A stretch of DNA of 64,000 bases from Candidatus Polarisedimenticolaceae bacterium (GTDB lineage Bacteria > Acidobacteriota > Polarisedimenticolia > Polarisedimenticolales > DASRJG01), in assembly GCA_036275915.1 (NCBI GenBank), contig DASUCV010000010.1, forward strand, positions 122,535-186,534, given 5' to 3'. Both the position numbers and the translations under genes were made by a program. The notes beneath the pieces were generated by a model. That model searched no databases. It saw only the letters and a list, made by a program, of their open reading frames with translations, and was not told the origin of the DNA. Of this stretch, positions 52,586 through 60,215 are shown one piece after another (the first letter of the stretch is position 1; each line of letters begins with the position of its first letter).

Positions 52586-52884
52586 TCCGCCGCCACGATC
52601 TCGACGGCGTTCCCGGCAGGGTCTTCGATGTACGTCGACCGCGTGCCGTCGCGATGCGTCTTGAGCGGCCCGAACGAGGCCGCATCGGGGCTCGTGAACC
52701 CGAGATGCGGCGGGTGCTGCTCGGGAACGACGAGCGCGAGACGCGCGTTCGCGAAGTCGAGATAGGCCCAGGTGTCGTCTTGATAGGCGACGGTGCAGCG
52801 GAAGGTCTTCGTGTACCAGGCGACCGCTTCGGCGATGTTCTTCACCGAGACCGCGACATGATCGATGCGATCGAGATCGCTCAC
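52582..52884 (-). CDS. VOC-superfamily (glyoxalase-fold) protein
   Basis: A 100-residue single vicinal-oxygen-chelate domain: RIDHVAVSVKNIAEAVAWYTK opens the first half (its His is a potential metal ligand), and STYIEDPAGNAVEIVA closes the second (Glu ligand). It has the length of small glyoxalase-like or resistance-type proteins, which dimerise. The start is GTG. It is coupled to the AmpG-like gene. No specific substrate can be named. Confidence 0.85.
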   Translation of the reverse strand: MSDLDRIDHVAVSVKNIAEAVAWYTKTFRCTVAYQDDTWAYLDFANARLALVVPEQHPPHLGFTSPDAASFGPLKTHRDGTRSTYIEDPAGNAVEIVAAD

Positions 52885-52974
52885 GACCCCATCGTAGGTT
52901 CGCGACCCGCGGCATTCAAGCCGGACTTGCCGATCTCACCGCGGGACGGGTAGCCTCCCCGCGGAGGATCCCGC

Positions 52975-54618
52975 ATGATCGCGACCGCTCTCGCCCTCTT
53001 CGTCTTGGCGGCCGATGCACCTCCGGCCGCCGATCACGCCATGCCGGCCCCGGCCGCCGATGCGACCAAACCGGTGCCTCTCTTCACCGACCTCGGGACG
53101 TTCCACCGGCCGATCTCGTCGAAGAACGCCGCGGCGCAGAAGTACTTCGACCAGGGGATGCGCCTGCTCTACGGGTTCAACCACGACGAGGCGGAGCGGG
53201 CGTTCCGCGAGGCGGCGCGCCTCGACCCGTCGTGCGCGATCTGCTGGTGGGGAGTCGCGATCGTCCTCGGGCCGAACATCAATCTTCCGATCGATCCGGA
53301 TCGGAACGCGAAAGCGGTCGAGGCGGTCGTGAAGGCGAAGGGGCTTGCGGTGAAGGCGAGTCCGGTCGAGCGCGAGCTGATCCTCGCCCTCATGAACCGG
53401 TACACCGCCGATCCGAGCGCCGACCGGGCCAAGCTCGACCAGGCGTACGCCGATGCGATGCGTGCGGTGCACGCGAAGTTCCCGAAGGACGACGACGTCG
53501 CCGTCCTCTTCGCCGAGTCGATGATGGATCTCCGGCCCTGGCACTTCTGGGACCTCGACGGGAAGCCGGCGGAGGGGACGCTCGAGATCGTTGCGACGCT
53601 CGAAGAGGTGCTCAAACGAAGTCCCGATCACCCGGGCGCGAACCACTATTACATCCACGCCACCGAGGCTTCCCCGAACCCGGGCCGCGCCACGGCTTCG
53701 GCGAAACGTCTGGAGACGCTCATCCCGGGCGCGGGCCATCTCGTGCACATGCCCGCGCACGTCTACATGAGGACGGGTGACTATGCCGGGGCCAGCCGGG
53801 CGAACGCGATCGGCGCGAAGGTCGATGAGAAATACATCCAGACCAACAAAGTCGAAGGGATCTACCCCCTGATGTACTACGGCCACAACTTGCAGTTCCT
53901 CGCGGTCTCCGCAGGCATGGAGGGGAACGCGAAGGTGTCGCTCGACGCGGCCCGCCGGATGGGAGCCCTCGTCGCGCCGGTCGAGAAGGACATCCCGATG
54001 GTCGAGTTCGTGGTCCACCTTCCGTTCTGCATGCCGCTCCGTTTCGGCCGGTGGGACGAAGCCCTCGCGGTCGGCCCGCCGCTGCCCGAGCTGCCGACGG
54101 CAACCGCGCTCTGGCACTGGGCGCGCGCCTACGCGCTGTATTCCCAGAAGAAGAACGAGGAGGCGGCGAAGGAGAAGACGGCGTTCGAGGCGGCGCGGGC
54201 CGCGGTGCCGCCCGATGCCATGATGAACCTCAACACCAGCAAGAGCGTTCTCGACGTCGCCACGGCGATGCTCGACGCGCGCATCGCTTCGTTGCGCGGC
54301 GACGCCGATGCCGCGATCGCCGCTTGGACGAAGGCGGTCAACGTCCAGGACGAGATGGCCTACGACGAGCCGCCGATCTGGTACTACCCGGTCCGAGAGT
54401 CCCTGGGCGGCGAGCTGCTCCGGGCGGGGAAGAACGCCGAGGCGGAAGCGGTCTTCCGGAAAGACCTCGAGAAGAACCCGAGCAACGGACGCTCGCTCTT
54501 CGGGCTCGCCGAGTCGCTGAAGCGCCAGAAGAAGGACGCCGAGGCCGCCGCTGCGGCCACCCAGTTCAAGCAGGCGTGGCGCGGCGCCGACGTCACGCTC
54601 ACCGTCGCGGAGCTCTGA
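52975..54618 (+). CDS. Secreted TPR-repeat protein
   Basis: A 547-residue exported protein with a short signal peptide (MIATALALFVLAADA). TPR units run through the protein; the first is AQKYFDQGMRLLYGFNHDEAERAF, in two halves. Distinctive segments are DPSCAICWWGVAIVLGPNIN (two Cys), HPGANHYYIHATEAS and HMPAHVYMRTGDY, the last two shared by a family of large bacterial TPR proteins of unknown role. Its TGA overlaps the next ATG (TGATG), so it is coupled to the CMD/radical SAM pair. Confidence 0.85.
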   Translation: MIATALALFVLAADAPPAADHAMPAPAADATKPVPLFTDLGTFHRPISSKNAAAQKYFDQGMRLLYGFNHDEAERAFREAARLDPSCAICWWGVAIVLGPNINLPIDPDRNAKAVEAVVKAKGLAVKASPVERELILALMNRYTADPSADRAKLDQAYADAMRAVHAKFPKDDDVAVLFAESMMDLRPWHFWDLDGKPAEGTLEIVATLEEVLKRSPDHPGANHYYIHATEASPNPGRATASAKRLETLIPGAGHLVHMPAHVYMRTGDYAGASRANAIGAKVDEKYIQTNKVEGIYPLMYYGHNLQFLAVSAGMEGNAKVSLDAARRMGALVAPVEKDIPMVEFVVHLPFCMPLRFGRWDEALAVGPPLPELPTATALWHWARAYALYSQKKNEEAAKEKTAFEAARAAVPPDAMMNLNTSKSVLDVATAMLDARIASLRGDADAAIAAWTKAVNVQDEMAYDEPPIWYYPVRESLGGELLRAGKNAEAEAVFRKDLEKNPSNGRSLFGLAESLKRQKKDAEAAAAATQFKQAWRGADVTLTVAEL

Positions 54619-54950
54619 TGGACACCTACTACTGTCCTCACGACCTGTCGAAATTCGCGGAGATGGGAAAGAACCGGCCCGAGCTGTGGGCCAAGTACAT
54701 GGAGTACTACAGCGCCGTCTTCGCGGACGGCGCGCTCACCGAGCGCGAGAAGGCGCTCATCGCGCTCGGCGTCGCCCACAGCGTCCAGTGCCCGTACTGC
54801 ATCGACGCCTACACGAACGCGTGCCTCGAGAAGGGGGCCGACCTCGACCAGATGACCGAGGCGGTCCACGTGGCGAACGCGATCCGCGGCGGCTCGTCGC
54901 TCGTCCACGGCGTGCAGATGCGCAACATCGCCGAGAAGGTCGGGATGTAG
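54618..54950 (+). CDS. Carboxymuconolactone decarboxylase-like/peroxidase-related partner of radical SAM protein
   Basis: A 110-residue AhpD/CMD-fold protein with redox motif SVQCPYCIDAYTNACLEKG (CxxC). It starts MDTYYCPHDLSKF and lies 3 nt before a radical SAM/Cys-rich gene, the pairing described for the 'peroxidase-related (seleno)protein with radical SAM' families; here both catalytic positions are Cys, not Sec. It may supply electrons or a thiol for the partner's product. Family-level knowledge; the reaction is unknown here. Confidence 0.88.
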   Translation: MDTYYCPHDLSKFAEMGKNRPELWAKYMEYYSAVFADGALTEREKALIALGVAHSVQCPYCIDAYTNACLEKGADLDQMTEAVHVANAIRGGSSLVHGVQMRNIAEKVGM

Positions 54951-54953
54951 CGC

Positions 54954-55982
54954 GTGCCCTCGCTCCTGTCGGTCCGGCATCCGCTCGCGAGCCCTACCGA
55001 GCAGCTTCGAACGCTCGCGCGGACCGGAGCGCCCGCGTTCGACGCGGTGCTCGAGAGCCGGGGCGTCGCGCCGCTCGAGACGAGGGCGATCGAGGTGCTC
55101 CAGGTCAACGTCGGGAAGCTCTGCAACCAGACCTGCGGCCATTGCCATGTCGACGCCGGACCCGACCGGCGCGAGTCGATGACGCACGAGACCGCGGAGC
55201 AGGTCGTCGAGCTCCTGACCCGGCATCCGATCCCGACGCTCGACATCACCGGCGGCGCGCCCGAGCTCAGCCCCGAGTTCCGGTTCCTGGTCGAGGCCGG
55301 GCGGCGCCTCGGCCGGCGCGTCATCGACCGCTGCAACCTCACGGTCCTGCTCCTCCCGTCCCAGGACGGCCTCGTTCCGTTCCTCGCCGAACACCGTGTG
55401 GACATCGTCGCGTCCCTCCCGTCGTTCCGCGCGAGCGGCACCGACACGCAGCGCGGCGAAGGGGTGTTCGCCAAGAGCGTCGCCGCGCTCCGCAGGCTGA
55501 ACGACGCCGGCTACGGCACAGGGCGCGGTCTCGTCGTGGACCTCGTCCACAACCCGGTCGGGGCGTTCCTGCCGGGGACCCAGGCGTCGCTCGAGCGGGA
55601 CTACCGGCGTGAGCTCCGGGACCGTCACGGTGTCGTGTTCGATCGCCTCCTGACCATCGCCAACATGCCGATCAGCCGGTTCCTGGAGTTCCTCGAGCGG
55701 ACGGCGAACACGGGCCGCTACATGGACCTCCTCCTCCGGACGTTCAACCCCGCGGCCGCCGCCGGGGTCATGTGCCGGACGCACCTGTCGGTCGGCTGGG
55801 ACGGCGCCCTTTACGACTGCGATTTCAATCAGATGCTCGAATTGCCGGTGGACCCCGGCGGGCCGGCCACCCTGCGCGCCCTCCTCGAAAGGGGCGGTCT
55901 CAGCCGTCGCGTGCGCACCGACCGGCACTGCCTGGGGTGCACCGCCGGAGCCGGCTCGAGCTGCGGGGGAGCGCTCGAATAG
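54954..55982 (+). CDS. Radical SAM/Cys-rich domain protein, ArsS-like
   Basis: A 342-residue radical SAM enzyme: CNQTCGHCHVDAGP carries CxxxCxxC, ITGGAPELSPEF the SAM site, HNPVGAFLPGTQASLE a family signature, and the C-terminal domain has CRTHLSVGWDGALYDCDFNQ and CLGCTAGAGSSCGGA. Cyanobacterial ArsS of this family makes arsenosugars; others are linked to selenium chemistry. No arsM or arsenic regulator is present, so the substrate stays open. The start is GTG. Confidence 0.9.
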   Translation: MPSLLSVRHPLASPTEQLRTLARTGAPAFDAVLESRGVAPLETRAIEVLQVNVGKLCNQTCGHCHVDAGPDRRESMTHETAEQVVELLTRHPIPTLDITGGAPELSPEFRFLVEAGRRLGRRVIDRCNLTVLLLPSQDGLVPFLAEHRVDIVASLPSFRASGTDTQRGEGVFAKSVAALRRLNDAGYGTGRGLVVDLVHNPVGAFLPGTQASLERDYRRELRDRHGVVFDRLLTIANMPISRFLEFLERTANTGRYMDLLLRTFNPAAAAGVMCRTHLSVGWDGALYDCDFNQMLELPVDPGGPATLRALLERGGLSRRVRTDRHCLGCTAGAGSSCGGALE

Positions 55983-56173
55983 CCACCGGACCGTCACAGT
56001 CCGGGTGTTGGCCTCCGGGGGGGCCTTGCGTTACCATGCGCCGCTCTCTTGTCCTATCGAGAAGGGTGGCCACGGGTCAATATGGGATGCGGAGTTCACG
56101 CAGCACACGCCTGGTCGCTCGCTGGCGGGCGGCGCTGGCTGCCCGGAAGATGCACACCATAAAGGGAGCTTGC

Positions 56174-57019
56174 ATGACGACGTCTCGCGGGTGGCTGGCC
56201 TGCACGGTCGCGGCCACGGTCCTGGTGGCCGCCTCGGCCTGTTCCAACATGACGGAGCACAAGCTCCAGAAGGAAGCGAACGCTCTCTTCACCGCGCAGA
56301 AGTACGACGAGGCAATCCTCAAGTACCAGGAGATCGTCAAGATCAACCCGTCGAACTGGGACGCCAACTACGACATGGCGATTTCCTACCTCGCGCTCTA
56401 CCACCCGGGCTCCGAGCACCCCAAGGACAAGGAATACGCCGAGAAGGGGCTCGCCGCGTTCGAGAAGACCCTCACGCTCACCCCTCCGTCGACGGAGGTC
56501 CTCGAGAAGACCGAGAAGTACTACCTGAGCTTCCTCGACTCGGCGGGCGAGAAGGACAAGGCGATCGCCTATCTCGTCAAGCAGCTCGAGAAGCGCCCGA
56601 ACGATCTCGTGCTCATCAATCAGATCGCGACGATGTATCAGAAGAACGGCGACTTCACGAAGGCGCTCGAGTACTTCGAGAAGCGCGCCAACATGGACTC
56701 GACAAACAAGGAAGCCTGGTACACGCTCGGCGTCAACTGCTGGGCGCGGTCGTACCACGGCGGCCTCGCCGTCTCGCAAGAAGAGCGCGAGCAGGTCGTC
56801 GACAAGGGCATCCAGGCGCTCGACAAGGCGCTCGCGATCGACCCGAACTATTTCGACGCGCTCTCCTACATCAACCTGATCTACCGTGAGAAAGCCAAGG
56901 CCCTGGCCGCCGTCGGCAAGAACGCCGAGGCCGGCCAGGCGTACGCCAAGGCCGACGAGTATCAGAAGAAGGCGCTCGACATCCGGAAGCAGCAAGCGGC
57001 CAAGCCGAAGGCCAGCTAG
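56174..57019 (+). CDS. TPR-repeat lipoprotein
   Basis: A 281-residue lipoprotein: signal peptide with lipobox SACS (ATVLVAASACS), then TPR units (KYDEAILKYQEIVKINPSNW; DFTKALEYFEKRANMDSTNK) over the full length and a Lys-rich end. It is 26 nt upstream of tonB and probably begins the tonB-exbB-exbD-exbD operon. A scaffold for outer-membrane or TonB-linked machinery is inferred from position. AAAGGGAG precedes the ATG. Confidence 0.88.
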   Translation: MTTSRGWLACTVAATVLVAASACSNMTEHKLQKEANALFTAQKYDEAILKYQEIVKINPSNWDANYDMAISYLALYHPGSEHPKDKEYAEKGLAAFEKTLTLTPPSTEVLEKTEKYYLSFLDSAGEKDKAIAYLVKQLEKRPNDLVLINQIATMYQKNGDFTKALEYFEKRANMDSTNKEAWYTLGVNCWARSYHGGLAVSQEEREQVVDKGIQALDKALAIDPNYFDALSYINLIYREKAKALAAVGKNAEAGQAYAKADEYQKKALDIRKQQAAKPKAS

Positions 57020-57045
57020 CTCCCTGAGGCCCTGAGGATCTCGCG

Positions 57046-57771
57046 ATGTTCGACTCGATGCTCGAGAGCACCACCGCGAAGGATGCGGGACACAACAAGT
57101 GGTCCCTCCCGATTGCGATCGGCGCCCACGTTCTCGTCATCGGTTTGATCGTCGGCGTCTCGTACTGGATCGTTCAGGCGGTTCAGGACCCCGATCTCGC
57201 GATCTCGTTCATCGGGGCCGCGCCTCCGCCTCCACCGCCGCCTCCGCCTCCTCCGCCCGCCGGCTCGTCGAAGCCGAAGACGGAGAAGGTGGAGATCAAG
57301 CCGCAAGAGGTCGTCCAGCCGACCATCACGCCGGAGATCGTCCCGAAGGCGCCCGAAGCGCCGGCCGATGAGGGTGTCGAGGGCGGCGTCGAGGGCGGCG
57401 TGCCCGGCGGCGTGCCCGGCGGTGTCGTGGGCGGCGTGCCCGGCGGTGTCGTGGGCGGCGTCGAGGGCGGCACCGGCGACGAGCCGATCCTGCCGACCGG
57501 CGACGTCATCCTCCCGGTCATCATCAAGGACGTGCAGCCGACCTACCCCGACGTCGCGCGCCGCGCGCGCATCGAGGGCAAGGTGACCATCCAGGCGGTC
57601 ATCGACAAGGAAGGGAACGTCGGCGAGGTGACGGTGCTCGCTTCGTCGAACCCGATGTTCAACGATGCCGCCATCGAGGCGGTCAAGCAGCGAAAGTACA
57701 AGCCGGCCCTCCAGAGCGGTAAGCCGGTCGCCATTTACTTCACCATTCGCGTCGATTTCCGGTTGCGCTAG
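57046..57771 (+). CDS. tonB: TonB energy-transducing protein
   Basis: A 241-residue protein: cytosolic N-terminus, one membrane helix (about 22-46), a run of 12 prolines (60-71), a charged linker with eight V-x-G-G units (111-142), and a C-terminal TonB domain (QPTYPDVARRARIEGKVTIQ...YKPALQSGKPVAIYFTIRVDF, split). It transmits proton-motive force to outer-membrane receptors. It lies directly before exbB and two exbD. The final strand KPVAIYFTIRVDFRL matches the last strand of the four secreted paralogues at 46960-50689. Confidence 0.93.
   Translation: MFDSMLESTTAKDAGHNKWSLPIAIGAHVLVIGLIVGVSYWIVQAVQDPDLAISFIGAAPPPPPPPPPPPPAGSSKPKTEKVEIKPQEVVQPTITPEIVPKAPEAPADEGVEGGVEGGVPGGVPGGVVGGVPGGVVGGVEGGTGDEPILPTGDVILPVIIKDVQPTYPDVARRARIEGKVTIQAVIDKEGNVGEVTVLASSNPMFNDAAIEAVKQRKYKPALQSGKPVAIYFTIRVDFRLR
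57376..57471 (+). repeat. Eight 12-bp tandem coding repeats in tonB
   Basis: Eight in-frame copies of G-T-B-V-N-S-GGCGG-type units encode V-x-G-G with x = Glu, Pro or Val (order E,E,P,P,V,P,V,E). The exact periodicity makes slippage-driven length change likely. The linker spans the periplasm, so repeat number may set its reach. Confidence 0.9.
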
Positions 57772-57808
57772 CGACACGCGCGTCACAAAGGATCCAAGGA
57801 GCCAATAG

Positions 57809-58486
57809 ATGAATCCCATTCAGATGTTCATCGATGCGAGCTGGGTCGGCAAGGCCGTCATCTTCATCTTGATCATCCTGTCGGTCTACTCGATCGCCGT
57901 CATGATCGACAAGTTCCGCAGCTACAAGGCGGCGCGGAAGGAGTCGCTCGAGTTCCTTCCCCACTTCGTGAGGAACCTCAAGGACAACAACTTCGCCGGC
58001 GCTCTCGAGTCCGCGCGGAAGTACAAGAGGTCCCACATCGCGAAGGTCGTATCGGCGGGACTCATCGAGTACGACAACGACAAGGCCGAGCTGCACGACA
58101 GCCACGATCTCGTCGGCGCCGTCGGCCGTGCGCTCGATCGCGCCGTGTCGCTGACCGCCGCCGAGATGAAGAAGGGGACGGGCGGCCTGGCGACCATCGG
58201 CTCGGCGGCGCCGTTCATCGGCCTCTTCGGCACGGTCGTCGGCATCATCAACGCGTTCACCGGCATCGCGGCGTCCGGCTCGGGCGGTCTCGCGACGGTG
58301 TCGGCCGGTATCTCGGAAGCGCTCATCACGACGGCGTTCGGCATCTTCGTCGCCGTCCCCGCGGTCATGGCGTTCAACTACTTCACGACGCGCCTCGAGC
58401 GGTTCCAGATCGAGATGTCGAACTCCTCGGCCGAGCTTCTCGACTTCTTCCTGAAGAAGCACGAGGCGGCGAGTGCAAAGCGTTAA
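57809..58486 (+). CDS. exbB: ExbB/TolQ/MotA-family proton channel protein
   Basis: A 225-residue inner-membrane protein with three helices (about 12-32, 118-140, 160-185). The conserved GTGGLATIGSAAPFIGLFGTVVGIINAF and SEALITTAFGIFVAVPAVMAFNYF segments are split across 58180-58385. With ExbD it forms the proton-driven motor that energises TonB. GGAGCC sits just upstream of the ATG. The exbD gene begins 14 nt before its stop. Confidence 0.94.
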   Translation: MNPIQMFIDASWVGKAVIFILIILSVYSIAVMIDKFRSYKAARKESLEFLPHFVRNLKDNNFAGALESARKYKRSHIAKVVSAGLIEYDNDKAELHDSHDLVGAVGRALDRAVSLTAAEMKKGTGGLATIGSAAPFIGLFGTVVGIINAFTGIAASGSGGLATVSAGISEALITTAFGIFVAVPAVMAFNYFTTRLERFQIEMSNSSAELLDFFLKKHEAASAKR

Positions 58487-58880
58487 GGTCGAAAGCGTCA
58501 ACTCGGCGATCAACGTCACGCCGCTCGTCGACGTGATGCTGGTGATGCTGATCATCTTCATGGTCGTGACGCCCATGCTCACGAAGGGCCCGCCCGTGCA
58601 GGTGCCCAAGGCGTCGAATCCTCCGACGAAGCCCGAGGAGAAGACCCAGATCCTCATCTCGGTCTCGAAGGACAAGCAGATCTTCGTCGACAAGGAGCCG
58701 CTGGCGAGCCCGCAGGCGTTCGCCGACCGCCTCACCGAGGAGTATCAGCGCAACAAGAACGCCTCGATCGTGATCAAGGGCGACGCGCGGCTGGAGTACG
58801 GCGAGGTCAAGAAGGCGATGCTCAAGGTGAAGGAGACCGGATTCGAGCAGGTCGGTCTCATCACGTTGAAGCAAGAGTAG
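58473..58880 (+). CDS. exbD: ExbD/TolR-family biopolymer transport protein (first copy)
   Basis: A 135-residue single-pass protein: NVTPLVDVMLVMLIIFMVVT carries the essential membrane Asp (in PLVDV), and the periplasmic domain follows (VSKDKQIFVDKEPL, IVIKGDARLEYGEVKKAM). GTG start inside the end of exbB. It is a standard-length ExbD and should form the motor dimer with itself or with the second copy downstream. Confidence 0.93.
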   Translation: MQSVKVESVNSAINVTPLVDVMLVMLIIFMVVTPMLTKGPPVQVPKASNPPTKPEEKTQILISVSKDKQIFVDKEPLASPQAFADRLTEEYQRNKNASIVIKGDARLEYGEVKKAMLKVKETGFEQVGLITLKQE

Positions 58881-58904
58881 CCGAGCGGGAAGAGGAGAGA
58901 TTCC

Positions 58905-59402
58905 ATGGCCATGACAGCCGGCGGCGGGGGCGGACTCAACGCCGACATCAACGTCACGCCGCTCATCGACGTCCTGCTCGTGCTCCTGATCATCTTCATG
59001 GCGGTCGTCCCGCTCTCGCAGCGCGGCTACGACATCGAGATCCCGAAGGAATCGACGGAGCCCGTCGTTCCGAACGCCGACAATCCGCCCGTCATCCTCG
59101 CCATCAACGCCGAGGCCTGCCCCTCGATCGCGACCGTCCTGAACTCCAAGGATTTGCCCCCCGGGTGCCGCGTTTACCTCAACAAGGAAGAAGTCGACGT
59201 CTCGCAGCTCCCGACCCGCATCACCGAGACGTTCAAGAACCGGAAGCAGATCGACAAGATCCTCTTCCTCGCCGCCGAGGAGAAGCTGAACTACGAGGCC
59301 GTCATCCGCATCGTGGACATGGCCAAGAAGGGCGACGAGAATCTCAAGATCGGGATCGTGAGCGACGAGCGCCTCGCGCGTCCGATGTCGCTGCCGCAGT
59401 AG
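58905..59402 (+). CDS. ExbD/TolR-family protein (second copy) with Cys-containing insertion
   Basis: A 165-residue ExbD paralogue: NVTPLIDVLLVLLIIFMAVV carries the membrane Asp. Compared with the first copy it is 30 residues longer, mostly because of an insertion in the periplasmic domain holding two cysteines (EACPSIATVLNSKDLPPGCR), possibly a disulfide. The rest (RKQIDKILFLAAEEKLNYEA) aligns with the usual domain. It ends the operon; an inverted repeat follows 7 nt later. Confidence 0.92.
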   Translation: MAMTAGGGGGLNADINVTPLIDVLLVLLIIFMAVVPLSQRGYDIEIPKESTEPVVPNADNPPVILAINAEACPSIATVLNSKDLPPGCRVYLNKEEVDVSQLPTRITETFKNRKQIDKILFLAAEEKLNYEAVIRIVDMAKKGDENLKIGIVSDERLARPMSLPQ

Positions 59403-59408
59403 TTCACA

Positions 59409-59467
59409 GTCGACAGTTCACAGTTTCACAGTTCTGAACTGTTGACTGTCAACTGTTGACTGTCGAC
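59409..59467. repeat. Inverted array of ACAGTTCA/ACAGTCAA-type short repeats
   Basis: GTCGAC marks both ends (59409-59414 and 59462-59467). Between them short units (CAGTTCACAGTTTCACAGTTC left, then GAACTGTTGACTGTC and AACTGTTGACTGTC right) form an imperfect palindrome of about 59 bp. It separates the convergent exbD and DedA genes and may act as a terminator for both. The right half encodes the last residues and stop of the DedA-family protein. Confidence 0.8.
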
Positions 59468-60087
59468 TTCCGGTGCCGTAGCCACTCCACCACCAGCGGC
59501 AACACCGACACGACGACGATCCCGAGAATCACGACCGAGAAGTTCTGCTTGACGAACGGGATGTTCCCGAAGAGATAGCCCGCCCCCAGGCAGAGTCCCA
59601 CCCACGCAAATCCGCCGACGACGTTGTAGGCCGCGAAGCGCAGGTACGGCATCGTTCCGATGCCGGCGACGAACGGCGCGAACGTCCGCACGATCGGAAC
59701 GAAGCGCGCCAGGAAGATCGTCTTGCCGCCGTGGCGCTCGTAGAAGGCGCGCGTGCGCTCGAGGTACTCGCGTTTCAGGAACCGGATGTTTCCGGTGAAT
59801 GCGCGCGGCCCGATCAGCTTGCCGATCGAGTAGTTCGTGCCGTCGCCCAGGATCGCCGCGAACGACAGCACCAGGAAGAGAAGCGCGGGCTGGAGCGTGC
59901 CTGCGGCGGCGAGGGCCCCGCACGCGAAGAGGAGCGAGTCGCCCGGCAGGATCGGCGTGACGACGACCCCGGTCTCGAGGAAGACGATCGTGAAGAGCAC
60001 GCCGTACGTCCACGATCCGTGGGCGGTGACGAATTCGCCGAGGTGACGGTCGAGGTGAAGGAAGATGTCGACGAGGTCGTGCAGCAC
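59449..60087 (-). CDS. DedA/SNARE-associated family membrane protein
   Basis: A 212-residue polytopic protein: ETGVVVTPILPGDSLLFACGA, GDGTNYSIGKLIG, and ARFVPIVRTFAPFVAGIGTM are core DedA motifs with the essential acidic and Arg residues. Members flip undecaprenyl phosphate or phospholipids. The GTG at 60087 gives the usual LHDLVDIFLHLDRHLG start; a TTG 14 codons upstream is possible. The C-terminal RKSTVNS and stop are encoded by the flanking inverted repeat, so the repeat has replaced the original end. Confidence 0.9.
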   Translation of the reverse strand: MLHDLVDIFLHLDRHLGEFVTAHGSWTYGVLFTIVFLETGVVVTPILPGDSLLFACGALAAAGTLQPALLFLVLSFAAILGDGTNYSIGKLIGPRAFTGNIRFLKREYLERTRAFYERHGGKTIFLARFVPIVRTFAPFVAGIGTMPYLRFAAYNVVGGFAWVGLCLGAGYLFGNIPFVKQNFSVVILGIVVVSVLPLVVEWLRHRKSTVNS

Positions 60088-60215
60088 GGCGGCGGGGATT
60101 CTACGGGGGTTCTCGGAAACCAAAGTCAAGTTTCTGTAAGAGTCGCCTTTGTGCTAGAACCTGCCCCGGTCCGGACCCGCCCACCCCGGCGGGACGGGGG
60201 AAGCGAGGACCGGTC

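Noticed and set aside
57376..57471. Possible CRISPR array from regular 12-bp repeats
   Set aside because: Repeats are contiguous, in frame and encode the TonB linker; there are no spacers or cas genes.
57809..58880. MotA/MotB flagellar or TolQ/TolR assignment
   Set aside because: tonB lies directly upstream and there is no tolA, tolB, pal or flagellar gene; ExbB/ExbD fits better.
60130..60215. A c-di-AMP (ydaO) riboswitch before the KimA-like gene
   Set aside because: Only 86 nt are available and the conserved riboswitch core sequences are not present.
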